DNA from: an uncultured Comamonadaceae bacterium
GTDB lineage: Bacteria > Pseudomonadota > Gammaproteobacteria > Burkholderiales > Burkholderiaceae
DNA length: 24,907 nucleotides
Assembly: GCA_946482115.1 (NCBI GenBank)
Contig: CAMLQP010000010.1
Coordinates: 1-24,907, forward strand
Direction: 5' to 3'
The translations under genes were made by a program, and so were the position numbers. The stretch's first letter is position 1. The number at the start of each line of letters is the position of its first letter. Positions 15,390 to 22,425 of this stretch are shown one piece after another. The notes below the pieces were generated by a model. The model was not told the DNA's origin. It saw only the letters and a list, made by a program, of their open reading frames with translations, and made no database searches.

Positions 15390-16220
15390 TCAGACGTCCC
15401 AGACCCGTGGTCGCTGCGACGCAAGGCCCCAGGCCAGCGGGCGCCACGCCGCCCACACCCGCTGCAGCAGCGCCATCACCGGCTCCACCACCGGCCCCAG
15501 CACCCGCACCACCACCATCTGCGGGTTGGGGCTGGTGGCGCCGGCACGTTCGCGAAGCGCACCGTTGTCGATCACTTCGCGCGCGGCATCCAGCAGCGCA
15601 TCGCGCCGGGCCACCTCCAGCGGCGTGCCGGCGGCAAAGGCCAGCAAGCCGAGGCAGCGCTGTCCGTCCAGGCCCAGCGGGGCGTCCAGCAGCCGGGTGT
15701 CGTCGGCGGCGATGCGGCTGCGCTCCAGCCACAGCCCGGGGATTTCGAGGTGCTGGTGGATTTCGCCGCGTTCGAACGGTCGGCCGGCGGCGGGCTGGCC
15801 CAGCGCGAGCACGTCCCAGAACAGGGCTTCGGCACCAGGCGCGAGCGTGAGCCGCAGATCGTTGTGTGCCTGGCAGCCGCTGAAGGCCAGGGCCTCGAGC
15901 GGCAGCCATTCCAGCCGCGCGCCGGGTTGCAGGTCGGCCACCACGCGCTGGTGAGCGGGCTCACCCTCGCTGCGGTAGAAGCGGGTGGCGCCCGGCGTGC
16001 CCACGAAGGCGTGTGCGCCTGCCTGCACGCACACCCGGATGTCCAGCGTGTCGCCGCCCACCAGCCCGCCGGGCGGGTGCACCACCACGTTGTGGCAGAC
16101 GGCGTCGCCCTCGGGGTACAGGCTCTGGAAGATGCGCAGCGGACCCTGGTGGCGGTGGGTCAGGCGCGTGGCGCCGTCGCGGCGCTGGTAGTCGAGTTCG
16201 AGTTGGGCGTGCCAGGGCAT
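15390..16220 (-). CDS. ureD: Urease accessory protein UreD (UreH)
   Basis: Nickel-insertion chaperone subunit that joins UreF and UreG on apo-urease, 276 residues, the normal length. The start MPWHAQLELDYQRRDG is set by alignment of W-x-A-x-L to known UreD N-termini. Characteristic stretches follow: GPLRIFQSLYPEGDAVCHNV, VVHPPGGLVGGDTLDI, TPGATRFYRSEG, LEWLPLEALAFSGCQAHNDL, and the C-terminal RPRVWDV. It overlaps the end of the upstream PAP2 phosphatase gene by 61 bp in another frame. No ureA, ureB, ureC, ureE, ureF or ureG is near; the gene downstream is an unrelated convergent CoA-transferase. An isolated ureD is unusual, since it normally heads the urease operon. The urea importer at the left edge is 10 kb away on the other strand. 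Confidence 0.93.
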   Translation of the reverse strand: MPWHAQLELDYQRRDGATRLTHRHQGPLRIFQSLYPEGDAVCHNVVVHPPGGLVGGDTLDIRVCVQAGAHAFVGTPGATRFYRSEGEPAHQRVVADLQPGARLEWLPLEALAFSGCQAHNDLRLTLAPGAEALFWDVLALGQPAAGRPFERGEIHQHLEIPGLWLERSRIAADDTRLLDAPLGLDGQRCLGLLAFAAGTPLEVARRDALLDAAREVIDNGALRERAGATSPNPQMVVVRVLGPVVEPVMALLQRVWAAWRPLAWGLASQRPRVWDV

Positions 16221-16894
16221 GGCCGCCAGTGTAGCCACGCCGCCCGCAGGGCCCAGGGGGCGCCGCCGGCGGTCCAGCACAGCCACAGCGTCCACAGCGT
16301 GTGGCTGGGGTAGTGGGCGCCGCGCAGCGTCTGCACCAGGCCCAGGCCGGCGGTGGCGGCGGCCAGCAGCGCCAGCAGCACGCCCGATCGGTGCCGGGCG
16401 TCGGCCTCGCGGGCGCCCAGGCCCGGCAGCGCCAGCGGCAGCAGCGCGGCAAGGCCCGAGGCGTGACCTCCGGGAAAGCAGTGGCCGCTGCCGCCGTCGG
16501 CAACGCCCCAGACCCAGTGCGACACGTGGCGCGCCACGCCGCCGAAAGCCTGCAGGTCCCACGGGCAGCTGGTCAGGCTGTGGCGCTTGATGGTGTTGAC
16601 CACTGCCAGCGCGAGCACCAGGCCCAGCGCCACGGCCGCGCGTTCGCTCCAGGGCCAGCGGCGCGGTCGGGCGGTCAGCAGCGCCAGCGTAGCCAGCAAC
16701 ACGGCGGTGGCCACCTGGCGCATGCCGTCGTGCAGCACCCGCTCCAGCAGCGGGTGGTGGCGCAGCCCGAACCCCTGGGCATCGCCCAGCGCGTGCATCA
16801 CCACCACGTCCAGGCCGCTGCCGTCCCAGGCCAGCGCCAGCGCGCCCAGCCACAGTGTCACAATGAAAAAAGGCCGCAAGGCAAACACAGGCAT
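16160..16894 (-). CDS. PAP2-family membrane phosphatase
   Basis: Integral membrane phosphatase of 244 residues with about five hydrophobic segments (first at residues 8-24). The PAP2 motifs are present in modified form: NTIKRHSLTSCPWDL (motif 1), GHCFPGGHASGLAALL (motif 2) and RGAHYPSHTLWTLWLCW (motif 3, with histidine in place of the usual aspartate after the serine). Relatives act on lipid phosphates such as phosphatidic acid, undecaprenyl diphosphate or lipid A. The C-terminal 20 residues are encoded in the frame overlapping ureD. It is divergent from a PmrAB-like system, with a PmrA-box-like repeat 22 bp before its ATG, and eptA lies beyond, so a role in lipid A or envelope remodelling is likely (inference). 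PAP2 genes also accompany mobile mcr-1. Confidence 0.85.
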   Translation of the reverse strand: MPVFALRPFFIVTLWLGALALAWDGSGLDVVVMHALGDAQGFGLRHHPLLERVLHDGMRQVATAVLLATLALLTARPRRWPWSERAAVALGLVLALAVVNTIKRHSLTSCPWDLQAFGGVARHVSHWVWGVADGGSGHCFPGGHASGLAALLPLALPGLGAREADARHRSGVLLALLAAATAGLGLVQTLRGAHYPSHTLWTLWLCWTAGGAPWALRAAWLHWRPCPGTPNSNSTTSAATAPRA

Positions 16895-16916
16895 GCCGCG
16901 ATTGCAGCGGCAGCGC

Positions 16917-16933
16917 CTTAGCGGCGCCTTAAA
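16917..16933. promoter_or_regulatory. PmrA/QseB-box-like direct repeat between the PAP2 gene and the response regulator gene
   Basis: CTTAGC (16917-16922), five bases GGCGC, then CTTAAA (16928-16933) form a direct repeat of period 11. This matches the layout of PmrA boxes (YTTAAK-N5-YTTAAK in enterobacteria, as I recall). It lies 22 bp before the PAP2 start on one side and 14 bp before the response regulator GTG on the other. Together with its surroundings (16915-16940) it is an inverted copy, 23 of 26 bases, of a segment after the kinase gene (18951-18976). It is so close to the regulator start codon that control of PAP2 seems at least as likely as control of the regulator. Confidence 0.65.
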
Positions 16934-16947
16934 CGGATGGAACCACG

Positions 16948-17637
16948 GTGCGAGTGCTGATCGTCGAGGACGACCCGGGCATTGCCCAGGGGCTGGCGGC
17001 CACGCTGCGCGCGTCGGGCTATGCGGTGGACGCGTGCGCGCGGCTGTCGCAGGCGCTGGCCGCGTTGCAGGCCGAACGTTTCGACCTCGTCCTGCTGGAC
17101 CTGGGCCTGCCCGATGGCGACGGACTGGACGGCCTGCGCCGGCTGCGTGCGCGCGGCCCGGTGGGCAGCGGCACGCCCGGTGACGTGCCGGTGCTCATCA
17201 TGACCGCGCGCGACGCGCTGCCCGACCGCGTGACCGGACTGGACCGCGGCGCCGACGACTACCTGGTCAAGCCCGTGGCGCCCGAGGAGCTGCTGGCGCG
17301 CATGCGCGTGGCGCTGCGGCGCAGCGCGGGCCGCGCCGATCCGCTGATACGCCACGGCGACATCGAGGTGGATCCGGCCGCGCACACCGTGCGCCGCGCC
17401 GGCCAGCCGGTGACGCTGCGCGGCAAGGAATACGCGCTGCTGCTGGCGCTGCTGCAGGCGCGCGGCCAGGTGCTGGCGCGCGACCGGCTCGAAGCCGCGC
17501 TCTACGGCTTCGACGAGCTGCTGGAGAGCAACGCGATCGAGGTGCACGTGCACCACCTGCGCCGCAAGCTGGGCAATGAGCTGATACAGACCGTGCGCGG
17601 CGTCGGCTATTTCATCCCGCGGCCGGACGGCGCATGA
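16948..17637 (+). CDS. OmpR/PmrA-type response regulator
   Basis: Two-component response regulator of 229 residues. The receiver domain starts VRVLIVEDDPGIAQGLAATL; the phosphoacceptor is D51 in DLVLLDLGLPDGDGLDG, the conserved threonine is in IMTARD and the lysine is K108 in YLVKPV. The winged-helix output domain (about 125-225) contains LRGKEYALLLALLQARG, VEVHVHHLRRKLG in altered form (IEVHVHHLRRKLG) and IQTVRGVGYFIPRP, of the PmrA/QseB/BasR group. The loop after the receiver's third strand is slightly longer than usual (GPVGSGTPGDV). Translation starts at GTG 16948; no in-frame ATG fits. It overlaps the kinase gene by ATGA. The CTTA-type repeats next to it, eptA and the PAP2 gene are its probable targets; the symbol pmrA or qseB cannot be chosen by sequence alone. 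Confidence 0.93.
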   Translation: MRVLIVEDDPGIAQGLAATLRASGYAVDACARLSQALAALQAERFDLVLLDLGLPDGDGLDGLRRLRARGPVGSGTPGDVPVLIMTARDALPDRVTGLDRGADDYLVKPVAPEELLARMRVALRRSAGRADPLIRHGDIEVDPAAHTVRRAGQPVTLRGKEYALLLALLQARGQVLARDRLEAALYGFDELLESNAIEVHVHHLRRKLGNELIQTVRGVGYFIPRPDGA

Positions 17638-18962
17638 AACACGCGGCACCCCGCAAGCTCTGGCGCCACCTCTGGCTGTGGGCGCTGGCGGCGTTGGGCC
17701 TGGTCTGGGCCAGCCTGGTGCTGGTGGCCTGGAGCACCGGGCGCCATGAGGGCCGCGAGCTGACCGATGGCCAGCTGACGGCGGCGGCGCGGCTGCTGAT
17801 CGATGTGGCGGTGGCGGGGTCGCCGCCGGTGGACCGCCTCGCCCTCACGCTGCCGCTGCTGCGCCCCGACCCGGACTCGCCCGAACTGCGCGTGCTGCGC
17901 TGGCAGGGCCGCGATCTGGTGTGGGATTCGCACGGCATGGCGCCGCTGATGACCGCATCGCTGCGCGACGGCCACCAGACCGTGCTGGACACCGAAGGTG
18001 CCGAATGGCGGGTGCTGCAGGTGCGTGGCGGCGAGGCGCGGCTGGTGCTGATGATGGCCATGGACCACCGCGACCACCTGGCGGGCGACATCGCGAGGCA
18101 CATCGCACGGCCAGTCCTCTTCGTCATCCCGCTGGTGGCGCTGCTGCTGGCGTGGGCGATCCGGCGCGGCCTGCGGCCGCTGAACCAGCTGTCCGACGAC
18201 ATCGCGGCGCTCGACACCGCGGCCGGACAGACGCTGGACGAGCACCACCGCTTCACCGAGATGGCCGCCACGGTGGATGCCATCAACCGCCTGGTGCGGC
18301 AGCTGCAGGGCCAGGTGGCGCGCGAACGCGCCTTCGCGTCCGACGTGGCGCACGAGATGCGCACGCCGCTGGCGGCCATCGTCTGGCAGGCGCGCGCCGC
18401 CCGCGAAGCCGCCACGCCCGAGGAGCGCGCCGCCGCCCTGCGGCAGACCGAGCAGGACGCCCTGCGCGCCGGGCACATCCTCGGCCAGCTGATCGAGCTG
18501 TCCCGCGCGCACGCGCTGGACCGGCGCGAGACCGAGCCGGTCGCGCTGCCCGAGCTGGCCGCCGGCGTGCTCGCGCCCTTCGCGCAGCAGGCCCACGCCT
18601 CGGGCCACGTGCTGGCGTTGCAGGTGCCCGACGCAATGGCTGGCCGGCAGGCGCCGGGCCACCGGCTGATGCTGGAGCTGGCGCTGCGCAACCTGGTGGA
18701 CAACGCCCTGCGGCACACGCCGCGCGGCACCCAGGTGGAGGTGGCGCTGGGCGAGGACGCGCGGGGCCTGTGGCTGGCCGTGCACGACGACGGCCAGCGC
18801 GGCGGCGCCGGCGCCGAGGTGGCCGGCGGCGGTCTGGGGCTGGGCCTGCGCCTGACCGAACGCCTGGCCGCCTGGCAGGGGCTGGTGCTGGCGCGCGAAA
18901 GCGCCCCGCCACCCTACACCACGCGCTTCGCGCTGCGCTGGCCCGCCGCCCCGTCCGTTTAA
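17634..18962 (+). CDS. PmrB/QseC-type sensor histidine kinase
   Basis: Membrane sensor kinase of 442 residues. Two membrane segments (about residues 10-33 and 160-177) bracket a periplasmic sensor of about 125 residues. The DHp domain has the phosphorylated histidine H240 in FASDVAHEMRTPLAAI. The ATPase domain has the N-box LRNLVDNALRHTP (N357), a D-box reduced to VHDDGQ, and a glycine-rich GGGLGLGLRLTER. The start overlaps the response regulator stop. The periplasmic part shows no obvious acidic ExxE iron-binding motif of the kind in enterobacterial PmrB, so the signal (cationic peptide, metal, pH) is open. The stop codon TAA lies within the second PmrA-like box. The pair most likely controls envelope charge through eptA downstream. 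Confidence 0.93.
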   Translation: MKHAAPRKLWRHLWLWALAALGLVWASLVLVAWSTGRHEGRELTDGQLTAAARLLIDVAVAGSPPVDRLALTLPLLRPDPDSPELRVLRWQGRDLVWDSHGMAPLMTASLRDGHQTVLDTEGAEWRVLQVRGGEARLVLMMAMDHRDHLAGDIARHIARPVLFVIPLVALLLAWAIRRGLRPLNQLSDDIAALDTAAGQTLDEHHRFTEMAATVDAINRLVRQLQGQVARERAFASDVAHEMRTPLAAIVWQARAAREAATPEERAAALRQTEQDALRAGHILGQLIELSRAHALDRRETEPVALPELAAGVLAPFAQQAHASGHVLALQVPDAMAGRQAPGHRLMLELALRNLVDNALRHTPRGTQVEVALGEDARGLWLAVHDDGQRGGAGAEVAGGGLGLGLRLTERLAAWQGLVLARESAPPPYTTRFALRWPAAPSV

Positions 18963-18974
18963 GGCGCCGATAAG
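18958..18974. promoter_or_regulatory. PmrA/QseB-box-like repeat upstream of eptA (inverted copy)
   Basis: TTTAAG (18958-18963), GCGCC, then GATAAG (18969-18974) is the reverse complement of CTTATC-GGCGC-CTTAAA, that is the same period-11 repeat as at 16917-16933 in the opposite orientation. It covers the kinase stop codon and ends 46 bp before the eptA ATG. Relative to gene direction, the eptA copy and the PAP2 copy have the same orientation (TTTAAG nearest upstream, then G-A/C-TAAG toward the gene). This suggests that eptA and PAP2 are the two co-regulated output genes. A matching -10 element is not evident in the GC-rich leader. Confidence 0.65.
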
Positions 18975-19020
18975 CCGGCGTGCCGACCATGGCGGGATTG
19001 CCATCGGTCAGGTCCGCGCC

Positions 19021-20796
19021 ATGCCATTCGCCCGTCCTTCTGTTCCCGCACCCGCACCCGCACCCGCGCACGGCCGGCACCCGGCGGTGCTGCTGGCCGT
19101 GCTGGCGGCCTGGCTGGCCAGCGCGGGCAACCTGCCGCTGTGGCTGAGCCTTGCACACCTGCCCGAAATGACCGGGCCGCACCTGCTGGCCACGCTGGCG
19201 CTGCTGGGCGGGGCACTGTTCCTGCTGCTGCTGGCCACGCTGGCGCTGGTGATCTGGCCGGCCTGGCGCCGTCCGGCGGGGGTGCTGCTGCTGCTCACCG
19301 CCGCCCTGAGCAGCCACTTCATGCTGAGCTACGGCATCGTGGTCGATCCGACCATGGTGGGCAACGCGCTGCACACCGACGCGCGCGAGGTGCGCGACCT
19401 GCTGTCACCGGGGCTGGGCGCGGCCCTGCTGCTGGGCGTGGCCCTGCCCGGCTGGTGGTGGTGGCGCCAGCCCGAGCGGCCCGTGGCCCGGCGGCTGCCG
19501 CTGCAGGCCGGCCTCGCCGCTCTGGCCCTGGTGGCCGCGCTGGCGCTGCTGTGGCTGGGTTTCCAGGACCTGGCGTCCCTGATGCGCAACCACAAGGACC
19601 TGCGCTACCGCGTCAACCCCTACAACACCGCCTATGCGCTGGCGCGCCAGGCGCACGGTTCGGTCAATCTGGCCCGGCAGCCGCTGTTGCCCATCGGCGA
19701 GGACGCGCGGCGCCCCGACGGCGCCGTGCCGGCCCCCCTGCTGGTGCTGGTGGTCGGCGAGACCACGCGGGCTGCCAACTTCGGCCTGGGCGGCTACGCG
19801 CGCGACACCACGCCGCAGCTCAAGGCGCTGATGGGCGAGGGCGGTCTGACCTACTTCGGCGACGCCCGTTCCTGCGGCACCAACACCGAGACCTCGGTGC
19901 CCTGCCTGTTCTCGCACCTGGGGCGCGAGCGCTACACCGCCCGCACCGGGCGCCACGAGAACCTGCTGGATCTGCTGCAGCGCGCCGGCATGGGCGTGAT
20001 GTGGGTGGAGAACCAGTCCGGCTGCAAGGGCGTGTGCGAACGCGTGCCCCATGCCGACGCGCGCGAGCTGGTGCCCGGCGCGCTGTGTGACGGCGGCGAA
20101 TGCCAGGACACGGCGCTGCTGCAGGCGCTGCCGGCCGCGCTGCAGCGGCTCACGCCCGGGCAGCGGGCGCACGGCACGGTGCTGGTGCTGCACCAGATGG
20201 GAAGCCATGGGCCGGCGTATTACAAGCGGACCCCGGCTGCGCTCAAGGCCTTCGGCCCGGAGTGCACCAGCGCCGCGCTGCAGGGCTGCCCGCGCGAGCA
20301 GGTGGTGAACGCCTACGACAACAGCGTGCGCGCCACCGACGACCTGCTGGCGGGCGTGGTGCGCTGGCTGCGCAGCCAACCCGGCGCCACCGGCCTGCTC
20401 TACGTGTCGGACCACGGCGAATCGCTGGGCGAGAAAGGCCTGTACCTGCATGGCATGCCCTACGCCCTCGCACCCGACGAGCAGACCCGCGTGCCCCTGC
20501 TGATGTGGCTGTCACCTGCCATGCGCCGGACCATGGCCCTGGACGAGGGCTGCCTGCGCACCCGCGCGGCGCGGCCCGCCACCCACGACAACTGGTTTCC
20601 CACGGTGCTGGACCTGGCCCAGGTGCACACGCGCTGGAGCGACCCCGAGGCCAGCCTGCTGGCCGGCTGCACCGGCCCCGCGTGGCAGGGCCGCCCGGCG
20701 GCGCCGCAGGACGCCTCAGCGGTTCCAGAAGCCGACGTGCGGCTCGCTGGCCTCGCCAATCAGCGCCGGGCCCACGCAATCGATGGGGTGCGGTGA
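19021..20796 (+). CDS. eptA: Phosphoethanolamine-lipid A transferase (EptA/MCR family)
   Basis: Inner-membrane enzyme transferring phosphoethanolamine from phosphatidylethanolamine to lipid A, which lowers surface negative charge. It has 591 residues: a membrane domain with about five hydrophobic segments (to about residue 182), then a periplasmic sulfatase-like domain. Catalytic features fit the family: E247 in VVGETTRAANF, nucleophile T289 within CGTNTETSVPC (C285-C295 disulfide), HQMGSHGP with H396, D464-H465 in VSDHGESLGE, and H477 in YLHGMPY. Further cysteine pairs (C335/C339, C356/C361, C415/C423) match the family pattern. The N-terminus has a PAPAPAPA stretch from four tandem CCCGCA-type hexamers. 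The 3' end overlaps the convergent deaminase gene by 81 bp. Promoter control by the upstream two-component system is likely. Substrate choice (lipid A versus other sugars) is inferred. Confidence 0.92.
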   Translation: MPFARPSVPAPAPAPAHGRHPAVLLAVLAAWLASAGNLPLWLSLAHLPEMTGPHLLATLALLGGALFLLLLATLALVIWPAWRRPAGVLLLLTAALSSHFMLSYGIVVDPTMVGNALHTDAREVRDLLSPGLGAALLLGVALPGWWWWRQPERPVARRLPLQAGLAALALVAALALLWLGFQDLASLMRNHKDLRYRVNPYNTAYALARQAHGSVNLARQPLLPIGEDARRPDGAVPAPLLVLVVGETTRAANFGLGGYARDTTPQLKALMGEGGLTYFGDARSCGTNTETSVPCLFSHLGRERYTARTGRHENLLDLLQRAGMGVMWVENQSGCKGVCERVPHADARELVPGALCDGGECQDTALLQALPAALQRLTPGQRAHGTVLVLHQMGSHGPAYYKRTPAALKAFGPECTSAALQGCPREQVVNAYDNSVRATDDLLAGVVRWLRSQPGATGLLYVSDHGESLGEKGLYLHGMPYALAPDEQTRVPLLMWLSPAMRRTMALDEGCLRTRAARPATHDNWFPTVLDLAQVHTRWSDPEASLLAGCTGPAWQGRPAAPQDASAVPEADVRLAGLANQRRAHAIDGVR

Positions 20797-21222
20797 GGCC
20801 GCGAACACGTCGCGGCACGACAGCTCGGCGTCGCGCTGTTCGGGCCGTTCGCCCCGGAACACGCGCAGCCGCACGGCATCGATCCCGTACACCACGCGGC
20901 CGATGTTGGCCCAGAAGATCGCGCCCGCGCACATCACGCACGGCTCGGCAGACGAGTAGAGCGTGGCGCGCGCCAGCACCTCGCGGCCCACGCGCGGCGT
21001 GAGCTGGCGCACCGCGTTGGTCTCGGCGTGGCCGGTGCAGTCGCCGGTCTCGCCGGTGTTGCACCACGCCTCGGCCAGCACCTCGCCGTCGTCCGAAACC
21101 ACGATGGCACCGAACGGCCGGTTGCCACGCTCACGCGCGGTGAGCGACCAGCCGATGGCGCGGCGCAGGTAGGTGCCGTCGCGTTCATCCAGGGTGTGTT
21201 CTATAGGCAGCGTCATGTTCAT
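20716..21222 (-). CDS. Nucleoside deaminase, cytidine-deaminase-like superfamily (guanine deaminase-like)
   Basis: Zinc-dependent deaminase of 168 residues. The active site shows GHAETNAVRQL (H65 ligand, E67 proton shuttle) and PCVMCAGAIFWANIG (C95 and C98 ligands). The aromatic tail ending GFWNR recalls guanine deaminases of the GuaD type rather than TadA. The upstream segment LTARERGNRPFGAIVVSDDGEVL is family-typical. Its start overlaps the stop of the solute-binding protein gene (ATGA), so both are probably expressed from the same riboswitch-bearing leader. That context favours a purine or related heterocycle as substrate, for example guanine to xanthine. A second, related deaminase enters at the right edge of the window. 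The last 81 bp overlap the 3' end of eptA antisense. Confidence 0.9.
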   Translation of the reverse strand: MNMTLPIEHTLDERDGTYLRRAIGWSLTARERGNRPFGAIVVSDDGEVLAEAWCNTGETGDCTGHAETNAVRQLTPRVGREVLARATLYSSAEPCVMCAGAIFWANIGRVVYGIDAVRLRVFRGERPEQRDAELSCRDVFAASPHPIDCVGPALIGEASEPHVGFWNR

Positions 21223-22241
21223 GCCCTGAACGCGCGCTCGCCAGCCGCCGGCAGCATGGCGCGGTTGAACAGGCCTTCGGCGCCGGGCTTGTGCTTCAGG
21301 CCGAACACCTCGGCCACCTGGTCGAGCTGCTGCTCCAGCAGGTACTTGCGCACGTCGCCCAGGCCGTGGCTGAGCACATCGGGGCCGGTCACGTACTGGG
21401 CGGTCAGGCGCCAGCGTTCCAGCTCCACCTTTTCGTCCAGTATGGACTCGCGCTGCTTGACGGCCGCGATGGCGGCCGTGGGGTTGGCCAGCGTTTCCTG
21501 CAGCGCGCGGTTGGTGGCGCGCAGGAAACCCGCCACCAGCGCCGGCTGCTGGGTGATCATGGCGTTGCTCGCGAGGATGGCGTTGCCATAGAGGTTCACG
21601 CCCGCGTCGGTGTACTTGAGGATGGACAGCTCATCGGTCTTGAGGCGGGCGAACAGCGACACCGCCGAGTCGTGGAAGTAGGTCGCGCCGTCCACGTCGC
21701 CGCGCACCATCACGTTGTCGCGCGCGCTGAAGTCGGTCGTCACCCACTGGAAGTGGTCGGCGCCGACGCGCAGCCTGTTGGCCACCATGGGCCAGGCGCG
21801 GCGCGTGGCTTCAACGGCCGCCGCCGCGATGCGTTTGCCCTTGAGGCTGCCGAAGTCGGTGGTGATGCCACGGTCCTTGCGACCGATGATCACGAATGGT
21901 GCGCGGTTGTAGTACTGGTAGACCGCCTGCACCAAAGGCGTGCCTGGGTTCTGTGCCTGGAATTCGATCAGGGAGCTGATGTCGCCCAGGCCCATCTGGT
22001 AGACGCCGCTGGCGATGCGGGTGATGGATGCGACCGAGCCCGCGCCCACGTCGATGCTCACATCCAGGCCCTCGTCCCTGTAGTAACCCTTGCTCTGCGC
22101 GAGGAAAAAGGGCGCGGTCTGGCCCGTGACGCGGAAGTCCAGCGTGAACTTCAGCGGCGTGAGTCTGGGGGTGGACTGGGCCCAGACCGCCGGGGCGGCA
22201 AGGGCGGAGGCGGACGTGGCGAGGAAATGGCGGCGCAGCAT
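21219..22241 (-). CDS. NMT1/THI5-type ABC transporter substrate-binding protein
   Basis: Periplasmic solute-binding protein of 340 residues. The start at 22241 is set by AGGAG six bases upstream and by a twin-arginine-like or Sec signal (MLRRHFLATSASALAAPAVWAQ). Family segments are LKFTLDFRVTGQTAPFFLAQ, SKGYYRDEGLDVSIDVGAGS, SGVYQMGLGDISSLIEF, and the later GVNLYGNAILASNAMI and FLRATNRALQETLANPTAA. NMT1-like proteins bind pyrimidine, purine or similar heterocycles and sulfonates. No ABC permease or ATPase is in the window, so it is an orphan here or its partners lie elsewhere. The leader (22242-22364) carries the aptamer-like element, and a strong hairpin between it and the ribosome binding site. 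It is translationally coupled to the downstream deaminase. Confidence 0.9.
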   Translation of the reverse strand: MLRRHFLATSASALAAPAVWAQSTPRLTPLKFTLDFRVTGQTAPFFLAQSKGYYRDEGLDVSIDVGAGSVASITRIASGVYQMGLGDISSLIEFQAQNPGTPLVQAVYQYYNRAPFVIIGRKDRGITTDFGSLKGKRIAAAAVEATRRAWPMVANRLRVGADHFQWVTTDFSARDNVMVRGDVDGATYFHDSAVSLFARLKTDELSILKYTDAGVNLYGNAILASNAMITQQPALVAGFLRATNRALQETLANPTAAIAAVKQRESILDEKVELERWRLTAQYVTGPDVLSHGLGDVRKYLLEQQLDQVAEVFGLKHKPGAEGLFNRAMLPAAGERAFRA

Positions 22242-22270
22242 GGCAGGCTCCTGGAAAAAGTCGTTGAACC

Positions 22271-22296
22271 GCCCGGCCGCGTGGACGCCGCCGGGC
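22271..22296 (-). other. Strong hairpin in the solute-binding protein leader
   Basis: GCCCGGC (22271-22277) pairs with GCCGGGC (22290-22296). Inside, after a C/C mismatch, GCGT (79-82 of that block) pairs with ACGC (85-88). On the transcript it lies 4 nt after the aptamer-like element and ends 17 nt before the AGGAG. A T5 run (22259-22255) follows the stem by 11 nt, too far for a standard intrinsic terminator. It may insulate the aptamer from the coding region or serve as a transcriptional decoy; the second leader has no equivalent. Confidence 0.5.
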
Positions 22297-22300
22297 ACGT

Positions 22301-22364
22301 CAAGAGCAATTTCCGGGCGCTGGCACTTCGGTGCCGCACGCTGAACGCTTCTACTCTTGCCACC
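22301..22364 (-). promoter_or_regulatory. Aptamer-like leader element upstream of the solute-binding protein gene (probable NMT1-motif / xanthine riboswitch, copy A)
   Basis: Read on the minus strand. Closing stem: CAAGAG (22359-22354) with CTCTTG (22306-22301). Then a conserved 5' loop TAGAAGCGTTC (22353-22343), a variable inner hairpin (GCG/CGC, a UGC/AG internal loop, GGCAC/GTGCC with CGAA loop), and a conserved 3' loop CCGGAAATTG (22316-22307). The 22-bp and 16-bp conserved blocks are identical to those of copy B while the inner hairpin differs by paired changes, which shows RNA structure. From memory the loop sequences and the NMT1-gene context fit the xanthine/uric acid riboswitch class. 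GCUCUUG of the closing stem can pair with CAGGAGC (22253-22247) over the ribosome binding site, predicting a ligand-ON translational switch. Confidence 0.78.
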
Positions 22365-22425
22365 GCTCATGCACATGCCGTGCCAGCCCGGCGGCTCCGG
22401 TGGCTGGCCCGCCGTTTGCTAAAGT
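22365..22425. promoter_or_regulatory. 61-bp core between the two aptamer elements, expected to hold both divergent promoters
   Basis: The only space for two divergent promoters is this GC-rich segment, unless promoters overlap the aptamers. On the plus strand TTTGCTAAAGT (22415-22425) contains an extended -10 (TG, one base, TAAAGT), which would start transcription at about 22431, at the very start of the closing stem of copy B. No matching -35 hexamer is visible. The minus-strand equivalent position reads TGCATGAGC, a weak candidate. No protein-coding gene was found in the 278-bp gap 22242-22519. Confidence 0.4.

Noticed and set aside
15390..16853. A longer ureD reading frame beginning at 16853
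   Set aside because: The extra N-terminal part is arginine/alanine-rich shadow of the PAP2 gene; the MPWHAQLEL start agrees with UreD proteins.
19045..19068. Tandem CCCGCA-type hexamers at the eptA start as a phase-variation switch
   Set aside because: Unit length is a multiple of three, so copy number changes would not shift the frame; only four units.
22255..22296. Intrinsic terminator in the solute-binding protein leader
   Set aside because: The hairpin is strong but the T5 run is 11 nt beyond the stem; kept only as a hairpin of unknown role.
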